Shown here: positions 21,726 through 34,269 of the stretch, one piece after another
Layout of the letters: each line of letters begins with the position of its first letter
How positions within the stretch are numbered: the stretch's first letter is position 1
NCBI GenBank assembly: GCA_020002185.1
Contig: CM034531.1
Location: forward strand, 80,891,540 to 80,955,539
Reading direction: 5' to 3'
Length of the DNA stretch: 64,000 bases
Source of the DNA: Paraescarpia echinospica
Taxonomy: Eukaryota; Annelida; Polychaeta; Sabellida; Siboglinidae
Notes under the pieces: model-generated
The model's input: only the letters and a program-made list of their open reading frames with translations
Database searches by the model: none
What the model was told of the DNA's origin: nothing
Translations under genes and position numbers: made by a program

Positions 21726-22739
21726 AGAATTTAAATAATAACTTAACTAATTTAGTTTTTATAAATACTGTTTCCTGCGTACTACAGCACACTTTATGTT
21801 AAAGATTTTAATTACACAGCTGACTATCTATCCTATCACGAACGCTAACATTACCGGTAGTGACCTAATTTAATTAGGTTTGTTAAATCTTGTTTACATC
21901 TTATCGAAGGCTAAGTTACCCTATTATCACTCACTATACTAAAGTGTTCTAAAATAATTTAAACTAAATAACTTTAAGCACGACTGCTACTCAATATATG
22001 TTTACTGCAACGTTATGAATGATATTAAGGCAAGAATAATACTTATCAATCAGTAATTCCACTTATTTATCAACTTTTCTGCACCACCAATTTCTACGAT
22101 CTATCTCCGCCAAATATAGCCTCGAGTTAAAATATAAGTAAGTAAATACTACAATGAAATATAAATTCAGTGTTCTAAGTACCCGGTGTAATAAACATTA
22201 CATTCTTGATAACCTTATTTAATAAAATCATCCTATTTCATTGACTTCGTGACAATTTAACGAAATACTATTTGTGGTCTGACCCTACATTGACTTCAGT
22301 CTAACATTAACTTTAGAGTGGCGCCACCAAACGGATTCATTGTGAAATTATGCTTCGGAAAGCAAAATCAAGTTTTTTGTACATTTTGATCGTAATAAAT
22401 AATAGGACAGTGACTATAAGTTGTATTACGTGTGTGTAGGAGATATGTGGTATATACATATATATATGATGAGAAGTTTGGTGACTGTAGATGGCCGTTT
22501 TCATGTTTGTATTGGGGTGCGGGGCTAAACTGCAAAAGTAACTAGGAAATTATAAATTATACATTCGGTACACTAGCATGCACCTGTGTCTAGAATAAAG
22601 CGGATGGATATTCCGGCACGTCAACACTGTCTATATCAAGAACTGTACAGCAACAACACATGCTGATATGAGTTTGGCCAACACTTACCAAATGATTCTT
22701 CTCAAACATCTCAAATCAACAATTATTGCCGGTCAACTC
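21726..22739. other. No recognised feature
   Basis: AT-rich unique sequence upstream of CR1 copy B; it may include an undetected 5' UTR of that element. No exon signal was found. Confidence 0.5.
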
Positions 22740-22740
22740 C

Positions 22741-22898
22741 TTTCTCGTAATAACGAGATACTGTCTCGTAATTACGAGATAGCATCTCGTTATTACGAGA
22801 TAGACAGTTTGATTTAGGTAGTAAAAGCTCGTTAGTGCCACCTGAATTTTATATCTCGTAATAACGAGATAGAAAATTATCTTGTTATTACGAGATCG
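22741..22898. repeat. Cluster of five 16-18-bp palindromes
   Basis: ATCTCGTAATAACGAGAT and close variants occur at about 22743, 22763, 22784, 22854 and 22878. The second contains a perfect palindrome around AATT; the fifth carries one C-to-T change. Three lie about 20 bp apart, then two more after a 50-bp gap. Confidence 0.9.
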
Positions 22899-24850
22899 CT
22901 AAGCCCGTAGAAGTCGTGGATTATGAATGGCTTCCGCAGAAGTCTTAAAATGTCTTTATTTTTATATGTTCTTATATCTCACACCCAACCAATGCATGTA
23001 TTCCACTACTACAATCATATTTCCATGTTCTATACATTCGCCTGTTTTGTCTCGGGTTCCCATGGTTACTGTGTACAGTCATACTTTTGTAAGGACGTTT
23101 TTATGTTATTTTGTTCTGGTTAAGCGGTAATGTTAGCAGTTTACCGCGTGTTTTTGTTTACGTTGCACTCATATTGTAATCAGACAGATATGTTGATATG
23201 CGGTTCCATCTGGCTAACTCGAAATGTTTATTTTTGAGCCTTACAGCTAGATAGGTTGGGAGGGCGTTTCGCCCCAGAACGGCCTTTTTCCCACCAACTC
23301 TAGACCTAGGCCTCTACACCTCAAAAAAGACTATTATTTTCAATCAAGCCCCATGTGTATGCCAGGTAAACTCCCGTCTTCGACACTTTGATATGCTTCC
23401 TTCGAGATCGGGATCGGTAAGGGAGTCGAGATCTTGCGCTTGCTAACACTCTCTATTGTCAGTTCTCGTCCCTACAGATCGATCAATTTCACAAACAGGC
23501 CAGCAAAATGGTAATATGAGTTGGTGACGTAACTGGCCTCAGGTTTACTCAACACATTTTAGGAAACTGGGTAGCGAATGTCCCTGAGACCAGCCGAGCC
23601 AGAGGTTGAGGGATTTACTAATGAACACGCAGGTCTACTTTCGGTAGCTACATGGTCTATTGATGAGCATCGCAGGCCCGTAAGCTACGGTGCTATGGTG
23701 CGAAGGCACCCCTCTGAGGAAAAGACGTTCTGCTTGAGTGAAAATAGGTCCGTTTGAGGAAATACTTACCGTCAATTAAAAAGTATAATAAGCAACACCC
23801 TGCAACCAATCCTTCTTTCGATGTTTTGTCTCACGGCATGGAAGGGTTAAGTGGGACTCGGTAGTTAAATTAATATATTCTTTATCATGTTGCATAACTA
23901 AAGCGTGCGAATTTATACAGCCTTCTGGAGAGTTCTACACACGAATGTTAAATGCGGGCCTTAAAGGGACACGTTTCAAACAATCGTGAGAGGAAGAAGG
24001 ACCAGTGTGAACATACACTACGGCTATTGGTTCAAGCAGTTGAAGTAACTAACAAAATGTCCATTCTTCGGATAGCGCAACAGCCGGTATAAATGTAATT
24101 ACAGTAACGTCGGTCAATTTCATTGATCCACGCTTAAAGTCGCCGCATTGCCGTCTCGTTAGAAAAAAACGTGATCTCGCGGTAAAGGCGGCACTTGCAT
24201 GGGTTTACATAAGTTAGTATTTAGCAACGTAAAAAGAATGCTGTTTCTTTAAATAAAATTAAAAGAAAATTAATGTCCGTAAATACACGTGGTGAAAGGA
24301 ACATTGTGTGATTAAGTATAAATTAACTTTGCTTACTCTCGAAAATAATATACCTGTACGGAAACATATCCAATTTGCCCGCTTGGCCATGATAGGTGGA
24401 TACCACCTAGCAGAAAGTGTGGGACTATTTGTTAACACAAGTACGTGGGTCACTGACTGGACCCAATATGCCTTCATAAAAAGAGGTTTATTCTGAACCA
24501 AAACTTTGTTTGATAAGTTTTCCTAGAAATGTGACACTTGGGATTTTGTAACGCCGTACCAGCGTGACGTGGCACATTTGGTTGATAATCACTGGTTTAC
24601 TGGGTTGCTGCTAGAGGCGCCCTCTCTATGGAACTTTTCAGTAAGCCGCTGATGAGCAGAATTTAACATTACTATTCTCACTTAGAGGAACTATACATTT
24701 ATGTTCTCCCAGAAGCCTAGGGCCATTCGCCTCGTTCTATGTTCATTCGCGTCGTTGAACCATGTACCTCTGATCTATTCTTGGCATAATGGTAAATATT
24801 TATAATTATTTATGTCATTCAGTGGAAAAACTGAATTGTCAATCATTCCC
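22899..24850. other. No recognised gene
   Basis: Unique sequence with a few short open frames (for example 22927-23130 and 24308-24496). None shows a domain, paired splice sites or a repeat relationship inside this window. Confidence 0.5.
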
Positions 24851-25612
24851 CTGGTGGGGCCACCGCGGCGTAATGTTCGATATATCAGGAAATTATTATC
24901 TGCTGCTGCGATAACCACCAACTGTAATGCAGTGATGGCAGAAAAGCAGCAAATGGCATTCTAGGAAAGCACCGCCGAAAGTCCAAGCCTTGGGTCACTG
25001 AAGAAATTCTGGAAATGTGTGACACTAGGAGAGATTTGACGAAAGACAGGTGTACGGAGGAAGGAGCAGCAAAGGACAGTGAGATCAACAAGAAAAGGGA
25101 ATGGAACAGGAAGGGAACGAAAAAGGCAAAATGAAAACTGGACTGAAGAGTAATGCACATAAGTTGAAGACTGCTTCACCAGCAACATCAGCAACAACAG
25201 CAAGACGGCTTACCATGTTGGGAAAGAGCTTACAAAACAAAGACAGATGGATATTAAAAACATTATACACAAAGAAATGACATCCATCTCAGAAGAAAGG
25301 GGAGTCATCAATATATGGACGGAACATTGTTCTGAGTTGTACAACGTTAAGACCAATGGAGATCCAAGTGTTACAGTCAGCCAACAGTCATAAAACGAGG
25401 ACGACATTTTAAGTGAAGAAGTGGAGATAGTTGTAAGATCATTACAAAAGGGAAAACCTGCAGGATTCGACAACTTACCAGCAGAACTGATGTTGAATGG
25501 AGGAGACACGGTAATAGACATCCTCACCAACATCTGCAACGAAATCTGGCTGAATAGAGAGTGGCCACCAATATGGACACAATCACTGATAATCACTGAT
25601 GATTGTTAAGGA
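24850..25612 (+). mobile_element. RTE/CFDP2-type LINE fragment (endonuclease-RT linker region)
   Basis: Across frames: KPWVTEEILEMCDTRRDLTKD (about 24988-25045), then KELTKQRQMDIKNIIHKEMT, WTEHCSELYN, and finally EVEIVVRSLQKGKPAGFDNL with ICNEIWLNREWPPIWTQSLI (25421-25590). This is the region just before the polymerase core in RTE-like elements. Homology ends abruptly at about 25610, so the catalytic core is absent. Stops and frameshifts make it a relic. Confidence 0.85.
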
Positions 25613-26407
25613 AATCCATATACCGAATAACTAATCAAACATAGTACACCTACGTAGATAGCCACCAGTTTGACTGATTTGGCAGCGAAGTTCCGATTTT
25701 ATAATGATTGTAACCTATACGTAGGTTTCATAAATATATAGGGTCCGTCATACCATAGGCCAATAAGTATTCCACCTTTCGTATACAACCGGTCAGATAG
25801 ACATCACCTCGTGTAACTAATAATCCTTCATTATTATTACCTTAGCTATCGTAACACCTTATTTCAGATTGGCTTACATAATGACTACATCACGGCTATA
25901 CGTCGTGATTACAATATAATACATTCTCGTTACATTGTATGTTCTATACAAGTTCAGACTTGCATAGTGAATACCGGTTCAAACCAGTTTGGTCCTATAG
26001 ATTCGTCGTTTACCAGCGTTATTTCACCAACCAGGTGACCAACTGTGGTAAGTGTAACTGTCGTATGTAAAGACTATAGCATTGACGCATGTTAAAAGAT
26101 AGGGAGACATTCATTTTGTTATTGAGTGAAAGTGTACGATAAGCGGAAGTAGGCTTAAAAAGGCATCGTGAACCCATACGGTAAACAGAAGTAGGGTTGA
26201 TAAAGATGTCCCGTCGTGTGTGACAGCTTCAAATGCGGTTCGGTGTATTGTTATTCTAAAAAACACTGAAATGGAGTGGGGAAATGTGTAAACGCTACAA
26301 TGACGCTACTGAAACGGAGGGCGCGTTTTGGCGCGTTGGATTGGGATTGGCGCGGTTAGGAGCAAGCCGGAACAACTTTTATATATATTAACATGGAAAA
26401 TCCGGAA
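25613..26407. other. No recognised feature
   Basis: Unique sequence between the RTE fragment and the FReD pseudogene; no exon recognised. Confidence 0.5.
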
Positions 26408-26950
26408 CTACTTTTGCCTCTTCCACCAATCTAAATCCAATGTACGACGAAAAGGACATGACATACTACTATGGTGCAATACGATTCGCAGTTTGACGGA
26501 TAATACCAGAATCCGTTGAGAATCCATATTTTTACCCCATATGGTAAATGTATTTCCTTCTGCAATGTAGCAACCTCCATTGAAGTTGGCAACAGTCTTG
26601 CTCCCACTGCTAACGACTTTATACTGCTCGCTTTCACTCACAATGTAAAAATTGTTGCTTTCATAATCATACGATACTCCTGACGTCAATGTCACCTCCA
26701 ACCTAAGTGAGTATCTCATGTATGGCTGATTCGTGATTCGATACAGTTTCTCCAATCCGAGCCAGAATTCGCCCCTGATGTCATCGAAGCCGTTCTTGAA
26801 TTCGTCCCAAGTTCTGTTGAATTAGAGACTGAACGGAGCCCGACGTCGCTGGATGACAATGTACTTCTCGAATGTGCAGAAGGCCGGGAACTAAGGTTGA
26901 GTCCACTTCAATAGGACGTGTTTGCCGTAGATGCGAGCCGTAAAAGAACG
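26408..26950 (-). pseudogene. FReD pseudogene, fibrinogen-related domain
   Basis: Reads YIVIQRRRAPFSL-stop-FNRTWDEFKNGFDDIRGEFW, then LGLEKLYRITNQPYMRYSLR and NNFYIVSESEQYK, in parallel with the intact exon. In-frame stops lie at 26893-26891 and 26824-26822. The GFWY box appears in a different frame (about 26520), showing a frameshift between 26580 and 26520. Confidence 0.85.
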
Positions 26951-27321
26951 GTACAGGGCGTGTGTTATTGTAGAGCAATATTAGAGGAGAAACAAAGGTA
27001 AAGAAGAAACGATGTGATATATTAAGGGATCATCTCAGGACGATATCAGATGACATTACTTTCACCTGGCTTATGCCATCACTCCCTTCCCTGAAACGAA
27101 AATGTGTAAACATTAATATGATGATGCAAATATATTAACAATAACGACCAGAAGCTTAAAATAGTGATGTCCTACGCCAGGCGAAAATGCATCAGACTCC
27201 CCCACCCCCTAACCATTGTTTTCAAAAATGTTGACCTATTATATTCAGATATGTTTGTATAACGATACGAACAGTAAAGCACACTTTCGGAAATACTAAA
27301 TGATGCATATATACACTTTAC

Positions 27322-27414
27322 CTGATTGATCGAATGCCATTACGTGCGTGATGTTTGGTTCCAACATTGTCATGACAAAATACTCAACATTGCTAGCGAC
27401 ATCACGTGGGCATT
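27322..27414 (-). pseudogene. FReD pseudogene linker exon
   Basis: Acceptor TTTTAG at 27415, donor CAG|GTAAAG at 27322, 93 nt, open and in phase 1. It begins CPRDVASNVEYFVMTMLEPN, homologous to exon 3 of the intact copy. This exon itself carries no lesion. Confidence 0.7.
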
Positions 27415-28914
27415 CTAAAATAAGACATATTACATATGTTTTCAATGTACATAATTTGAAAAGTGAGCATATTTATCCTGGCTTATCTTAACTAGCGAAA
27501 ATGCCCGTCACATGAGGGGTGCCTTAGTAGTTAACAGTCTTGATAGTAATATTTACCATATGTCAGAAAACACACAGCATCGTTACATAAACACCATAAC
27601 GCGCATGCAGATACTCGTTGTTTGCTCAAAATGACGAATGTCAGAGAGAGTGTGAAGTTCAAGACAATCGATAGGCCCTAGTCGTCATAGAGTAGAATTG
27701 TTCAATAATATTCGTATTGCTATGTTGTTGGCATGAGGGTAAATATAGGCATTTTGTGTCACATCTACTTGATGTTGCCAATTCCTTGACTCAAGGACTG
27801 TGTTCGCGAAGTACTTGCCACGCGCGCGTGGTTCCTTCAATTATTAGGTCACGTTATATGTACTACGCGCATATTACGTTCTACGTTCCACACAACTGAT
27901 TTACGCAATAAAAGGTGAGAATCTTGACATATATATATATATATATATATGAGGTATGTTTTTAAGATATAGGTACTACGTCCTATTTTAGGGGTCGTAG
28001 ATTAATCCGCGAAAGTTAGGCGCTCGAAGTTTAAGCCGTTAACCTACCTGCATACATACGCAAACTTTATTATAAGTAGATTTCGAAACAAAATAATGCT
28101 GTCATTTAAACAGAAATACAGATCAATTATAAATTATCAGTTTCAAGGCAATGCTAGAGGATAACAATGCATCATACGTCAACATGTAATATTACAACAT
28201 GTAGACATCTACAGGACACATTGCGATATTCTAAAGAGTGACATCAGTTATTGATTTAGTTGCATTTTTTCTGGTTTCACTTTTCCGTAGATTCTGGAAG
28301 ATATGTCCAGCCCAGATTGTTCAGTTTGAGGCACATCTGTACTATACACCCGCGGTTCTTAACCTCTTGGTCAAAAATGTTCTCAATGGTTGTCTAGTAT
28401 ACACAAGTCGAGTTATGTATTTCTAAGTAGATTATACATTATTTAATGTTTAATCACTACTAGCTTAATAGCAACTGTGTACTCTATTTGAACGTACGAT
28501 AAGGGATAATTACGTGCAGGAAGTGTTTAATATTTGCGGTGTGATATAAATCAGAATAAATACATATTCTTGAAGGGTTACATTTAATAAGCATTGTTGT
28601 CTCTATAAATTCCATTATTACATGCAAGATGGGCTCATTTAAGTTGTCAAGATATTTCTGATCACACACATTCCTAATTTATTTAGTACATTATCAAATA
28701 AATGCACTTACCAATGCGTTTTTAAAATAGCGCAAATCAAACGCAAAAAACAACATGGAAATATGTAAAGGGAGCAACCCTGGATTAGTCCTTAACAATA
28801 TGCGATTGTTAAACTTATGAAACCATTCCCTATGGCCGATTTTGTCAGCAAGCAATAGTGATGTACTGAATAATCCAAGTTCTGTGTATAACATTTGTTG
28901 TGTGGATCACTCAT

Positions 28915-29082
28915 CTTCAGTCTCTATATATCGGCCTCGATGTTACTGCCAACGTCTTTTCCACAGTACGGACTCTGTACGACGAAACTGTACGTGCAGA
29001 TTCCTAGGTCATTGCCCGTCTCCTGACTATTGGTCAAGCCGATACTAACCAGCAACACGGCAACAACCCCAGTATGAAGCAT
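28915..29082 (-). pseudogene. FReD pseudogene exon 1
   Basis: ATG at 29082 opens a hydrophobic signal and then CTYSFVVQSPYCGKDVG, identical over that block to the intact gene. Codon 53 is TAG (28926-28924) where the intact gene has CAG. The expected donor GT after codon 56 is AT. Confidence 0.85.
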
Positions 29083-29394
29083 GATGACCAGTTAGTGTGA
29101 ACTAGGGAAGATGCGTTAGACTCGAATGTACCTCCTGCGACCAATGTTCCCGTGAGTCGACTGACACGTCGTATTTCAAGACAACTAGATAGATCGCAAC
29201 ATGGCTGTTTGAAAGTGTTTATATTTGCTGTTATGGGATATAGGTGTCGCGACAGCCTGATCTCAATAATCGAAAGCTGTTACCCCAGGTTTAGAAGACG
29301 AAGTATTAATCACACTTGTATTTTAAGAATCGAGTATCTTTTATTTACAGTTTCTTCAACTGCACCCTTCTGTGACTTATTTCAGAGATGTAGC

Positions 29395-29465
29395 GTTGTT
29401 GTTGTTGTTGTTATGCTAATGCTGTTGTTGTTGTTGTTGCAGCTGCTGCTGCTGCTTCTGCTGCA
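29395..29465. repeat. (GTT)n/(GCT)n trinucleotide repeat
   Basis: Runs of GTT, interrupted once by ATGCTAATGCT, pass into GCT/CTG triplets. It lies immediately before the 3' tail of the CR1 fragment that follows. Confidence 0.85.
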
Positions 29466-29469
29466 ACAC

Positions 29470-32400
29470 AACACGATTTAACAAAATTTCCACTCATATA
29501 AGTAACTCCAGATGGCAAGCGAAAATGGATAGCTTTAGTGTATCCAGACACCAATAGTTTTACTTATATGTATCCCATCCTTATGAGGTATATGTCAATT
29601 GTTTTACTTATAGGTATCCCATCCTTATGAGGTATATGTCAATTGTTTTACTTATAGGTATCCCATCCTTATGAGATATATGTCAATTGTTTTACTTATA
29701 GGTATCCCATCCTTATGAGGTATATGTCAATTGTTTTACTTATAGGTATCCCATCCTTATGAGGTATATGTCAATTGTTTTACTTATAGGTATCCCATCC
29801 TTATGAGGTATATGTCAATTGTTTTACTTATATGTATCCCATCCTTATGAGGTATATGTCAATTGTTTTACTTATATGTATCCCATCCTTATGAGGTATA
29901 TGTCAATTGTTTTACTTATAGGTATCCCATCCTTATGAGGTATATGTCAATTGTTTTACTTATATGTATCCCATCCTTATGAGGTATATGTCAATTGTTT
30001 TACTTATATGTATCCCATCCTTATGAGGTATATGTCAATTGTTTTATTATATGTATCCCATCCTTATGAGGTATATGTCAATTGTTTTATTATATGTATC
30101 CCATCCTTATGAGGTATATGTCAATTGTTTTACTTATATGTATCCCATCCTTATGAGGTATATGTCAATTGTTTTACTTATATGTATCCCATCCTTACGA
30201 GGTATATGTCAGTTGTTTTACTTATATGTATCCCATCCTTACGAGGTATATGTCAATTGTTTTACTTATAGGTATCCCATCCTTATGAGGTATATGTCAA
30301 TTGTTTTACTTATATGTATCCCATCCTTATGAGGTATATGTCAATTGTTTTACTTATATGTATCCCATCCTTATGAGGTATATGTCAATTGTTTTACTTA
30401 TATGTATCCCATCCTTATGAGGTATATGTCAATTGTTTTACTTATATGTATCCCATCCTTATGAGGTATATGTCAATTGTTTTACTTATATGTATCCCAT
30501 CCTTATGAGGTATATGTCAATTGTTTTACTTATATGTATCCCATCCTTATGAGGTATATGTCAATTGTTTTACTTATATGTATCCCATCCTTATGAGGTA
30601 TATGTCAATTGTTTTACTTATATGTATCCCATCCTTATGAGGTATATGTCAATTGTTTTACTTATATGTATCCCATCCTTACGAGGTATATGTCAATTGT
30701 TTTACTTATATGTATCCCATCCTTACGAGGTATATGTCAATTGTTTTACTTATATGTATCCCATCCTTACGAGGTATATGTCAATTGTTTTACTTATATG
30801 TATCCCATCCTTACGAGGTATATGTCAATTGTTTTACTTATATGTATCCCATCCTTATCAGGTATATGTCAATTGTTTTACTTATAGGTATCCCATCCTT
30901 ATGAGGTATACGTCAATTGTTTTACTTATATGTATTCCATCCTTATCAGGTATACGTCAATTGTTTTACTTATATGTATCCCATCCTTACGAGGTATATG
31001 TCAATTGTTTTACTTATATGTATCCCATCCTTACGAGGTATATGTCAATTGTTTAACTTATATGTATCCCATCCTTACGAGGTATATGTCAATTGTTTTA
31101 CTTATATGTATCCCATCCTTACGAGGTATATGTCAATTGTTTTACTTATATGTATCCCATCCTTACGAGGTATATGTCAATTGTTTTACTTATATGTATC
31201 CCATCCTTACGAGATATATGTAAATTGTTTTATTATATGTATCCCAACCTTACGAGGTATATGTCAATTGTTTTACTTATATGTATCCCATCCTTACGAG
31301 GTATATGTCAATTGTTTTACTTATATGTATCCCATCCTTACGAGGTATATGTCAATTGTTTTACTTATATGTATCCCATCCTTACGAGGTATATGTCAAT
31401 TGTTTTACTTATATGTATCCCATCCTTACGAGGTATATGTCAATTGTTTTACTTATATGTATCCCATCCTTATGAGGTATATGTCAATTGTTTTACTTAT
31501 ATGTATCCCATCCTTACGAGGTATATGTCAATTGTTTTACTTATATGTATCCCATCCTTACGAGGTATATGTCAATTGTTTTACTTATATGTATCCCATC
31601 CTTATGAGGTATATGTCAATTGTTTTACTTATATGTATCCCATCCTTATGAGGTATATGTCAATTGTTTTACTTATAGGTATCCCATCCTTATGAGGTAT
31701 ATGTCAATTGTTTTACTTATATTTATCCCATCCTTATGAGGTATATGTCAATTGTTTTACTTATATGTATCCCATCCTTATGAGGTATATGTCAATTGTT
31801 TTATTATATGTATCCCATCCTTATGAGGTATATGTCAATTGTTTTATTATATGTATCCCATCCTTATGAGGTATATGTCAATTGTTTTACTTATATGTAT
31901 CCCATCCTTATGAGGTATATGTCAATTGTTTTACTTATATGTATCCCATCCTTATGAGGTATATGTCAATTGTTTTACTTATATGTATCCCATCCTTATG
32001 AGGTATATGTCAATTGTTTTACTTATATGTATCCCATCCATATGAGGTATATGTCAATTGTTTTAAACATATTCATTTTGCTAGAACCCTCACAATAACC
32101 ACATAATCCGTCCCGTTCAATTATAGTCTTCTATAAGAATGACTGCTTTCTGATATATAATGTAGACTGTTTTTATTCACTTATGTAACTTTGTGTCCTC
32201 TAATTCTTTATATTTTATCTGAGAAAACAATATGTCCATGACCATTCAATATTTTAAAACATTCAAAATGCATCGATTTATATTCAAACGAATGTGAACC
32301 AACTATTGGACGCAGCTACACAGAAAGAACGCTTGTATAGACTAAGCTTATTTTTATTTTTCCAGTGTTTTATTCCTTTGACAAGAGAGTTGTATTTCTT
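29470..32400 (-). mobile_element. CR1-like 3' fragment, split by a minisatellite
   Basis: At the left, GATTTAACAAAATTTCC..CTCCAGATGGCAAGC matches the CR1 tail (compare 12955 and 17705). At the right, from 32060, TTTTAAACATATTC followed by the expected C-terminal coding sequence (reverse strand) continues to about 32400. The two parts are contiguous in copies A and B; here the join, around the ORF2 stop codon, is occupied by about 2.5 kb of 44-bp repeats. Confidence 0.8.
29556..32062. repeat. 44-bp minisatellite, about 57 copies
   Basis: The unit is ATGTATCCCATCCTTATGAG followed by GTATATGTCAATTGTTTTACTTAT, with a few 43-bp copies lacking the C in TTTTACTTAT. On the minus strand each unit encodes KIDIYLIRMGYI-stop, the same place as KIDTYLRRAGYM-stop at the end of the CR1 ORF2. 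Because 44 is not a multiple of 3, all three plus-strand frames are open in long stretches; these open frames are not genes. Confidence 0.95.
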
Positions 32401-32796
32401 GTCTTTAGATAAGACAGTTTACGTAGTCTATTTCTACACATGTGAAAACCTGCGATTGGTTTAAAGACTGCTCACGCACGACCGTGGTTATTTGCATTAC
32501 AAATTATTACCATGAAATATATCATGAATGTTCAGTGATTTTGAACTACGGAAAACTATTGTATTGTCTGAGGTTAGTTAATCCATGAGGCTTTTGTTTG
32601 TAACATTAACATTTGTCTGCATCACGTTTAATAGCCTAGTTACTTCTCCACATCTCACAACAATACATACGTATGGTTTCAGCGATGAATGTCATGTTCC
32701 GGGCGCACAGACATGTAGTTTGAAATTAGGTGTCTTATGGGTGACCTTGCAGTAGGCCGCACACATTTTGTGAAGTTTCTAAACCGTTGCGGAGTA
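32401..32796. other. No recognised feature
   Basis: Unique sequence between the CR1 fragment and the SINE-like element. Confidence 0.5.
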
Positions 32797-32802
32797 AAGG
32801 GT

Positions 32803-33122
32803 AAGTAAAGTAAAGGTAAGTTCTTATAAAGCACAGTATCAGGTCCTCTGGACTGCTCAAAGCGCTTTACACTTTATTCCCAGGCAGACCTGTTCAAATT
32901 AACACCATCTGGACTATCTGGGAAGCATCCAGCCATGCTGCAATTAATGCGCGAAGACTATTCGTACACAAATATCCACCCCTGTCAATAGCCAGGCACT
33001 CATTAATACAGCTGAGTGAACTGGAGCAACTTAGAGGGAACGAACTTGAGTTTGACACCGCACATGATCCGGGTTCTCTCGGTCGAGAGTCCGAAGTTCT
33101 AGCCACTGCACCACTGTGCTCC
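32803..33122 (-). mobile_element. SINE-like element with tRNA-like head
   Basis: On the minus strand the 5' head (from 33122) reads GGAGCACAGTGGTGCAGTGG with a GAGAACCCGGATC B-box-like block 40-odd bases on, and the 3' end carries TTATAAGAACTTACCTTTAC with a short TTAC repeat. A diverged second copy is at 3109-3409. The open frame across it is a shadow. Confidence 0.65.
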
Positions 33123-33862
33123 GCTGTAATCCGAATGATGCCCTTTGGCATCCTTGAGCATTTGTCAATTTATGTTCTCCATTAGAAAACATTCCATTTT
33201 CACCATTACACTCGTAATTAACGACAATAATCATATAGTGTCAGCTACACATACCAAACTATGAATTCATTATATATATATTATATATGCGATGACCGAT
33301 GTCATTCATTTGATTTTTTAGGAAATCTCGTTGCAGTCTAACATTGGAGAATATCAGTCACTGCATTCCATTGATGCACGTTGTAGCAAGTTAAGAAACA
33401 GTCTGGTATGTTCTCTTACATCAAACAGCACATGCACATTTTGGTTGGTACGCAGTGGTACACTTGTTTGGAATTGTGAAAGAAACAGTAATAAAAGCAC
33501 GTGTGGCTGGTCGGCGAGATTAGCTTGATGGTATGACTGAAGTAAACGCAGAATCTGCTGGATTATTTAATTGCTGCTTGTTATGGTGGCAAGAACACCG
33601 GAAGCATGTCGGAGGTTCGTGAGGATGTCTGGAGAAAGATGGGCAAGGGTAAGATTACACTAGAACCAGAACAACACATTCTTTGACTGACTACTGTGCT
33701 GTGCGCAACCCTTCATTCCTAATTTCCATCACTTGATACCACAAGTTTGGATGGCCAAGTCAAAAACCAACCAAGTTATTGATGCCAGTCACGGTGCTTT
33801 CTACACATCTAGACAACATTTTGAAACAAAGGAGGAGCAAAACCTTTGATATGCTCTTGCTG

Positions 33863-33901
<39 letters not shown>

Positions 33902-34269
33902 GAAACCCAAAATTAATTGAACAAAATAAAAACATATTAATGCGTGCCTATCTGCCATAAAATAGATATCTGCCATAAAATAGATATCCTCCCCAAACAT
34001 TGTTATACTGTACCTTGTAGTTCTTTCAGAATGAGTAGGGCTGGGGATCGTTATGGAGGTATTATGTGAAAAGGAGGTAATTATGCAACAAGTTTAAAAA
34101 CAATTAATTGCCCTAGACGTACCTAGTTTCATAGTTATTTCCAGGGCACGGCAACTTTCTATTGACTGACTAGTCTGTATTATTGTGGTTACAATGTAAT
34201 GGTCTTGTGAGATCTCATTCAACTTGTCAGCCTTTTTCAGAACATTATCGCCAAACCGACCTTTCTATG
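33123..34269. other. No recognised gene; (TA)n at 33865-33901
   Basis: Unique sequence with one TA microsatellite and a duplicated 20-bp ATATCTGCCATAAAATAG near 33960. Open frames here are short and unsupported. Confidence 0.5.

Larger units (their letters stand above)
26408..29082 (-). pseudogene. Second FReD gene copy, inactivated
   Basis: Paralogue of the gene at 4.7-14.9 kb in the same orientation. Exon 1 (29082-28915), linker exon (27414-27322) and FReD exon (about 26950-26408) are recognisable; the coiled-coil exon is not found between them. Exon 1 and the linker exon keep exactly the same lengths as in the intact gene (168 and 93 nt). Lesions: TAG at codon 53 of exon 1, exon 1 donor GT changed to AT, TAG at 26893-26891 and TAA at 26824-26822 in the FReD, no clear acceptor before the FReD, and a frameshift before the GFWY box. 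It is a clear relic of a tandem gene duplication. Confidence 0.85.

Noticed and set aside
24308..24496. 62-codon frame with a Trp-containing stretch
   Set aside because: Isolated, short, no homologous segment or flanking exons recognised.
30039..31695. Repetitive proteins of up to 244 codons with a 44-residue period
   Set aside because: The 44-bp unit lacks stops in plus-strand frames and is not a multiple of 3, so all three frames give the same 44-aa string. The DNA is a CR1-derived minisatellite read antisense.
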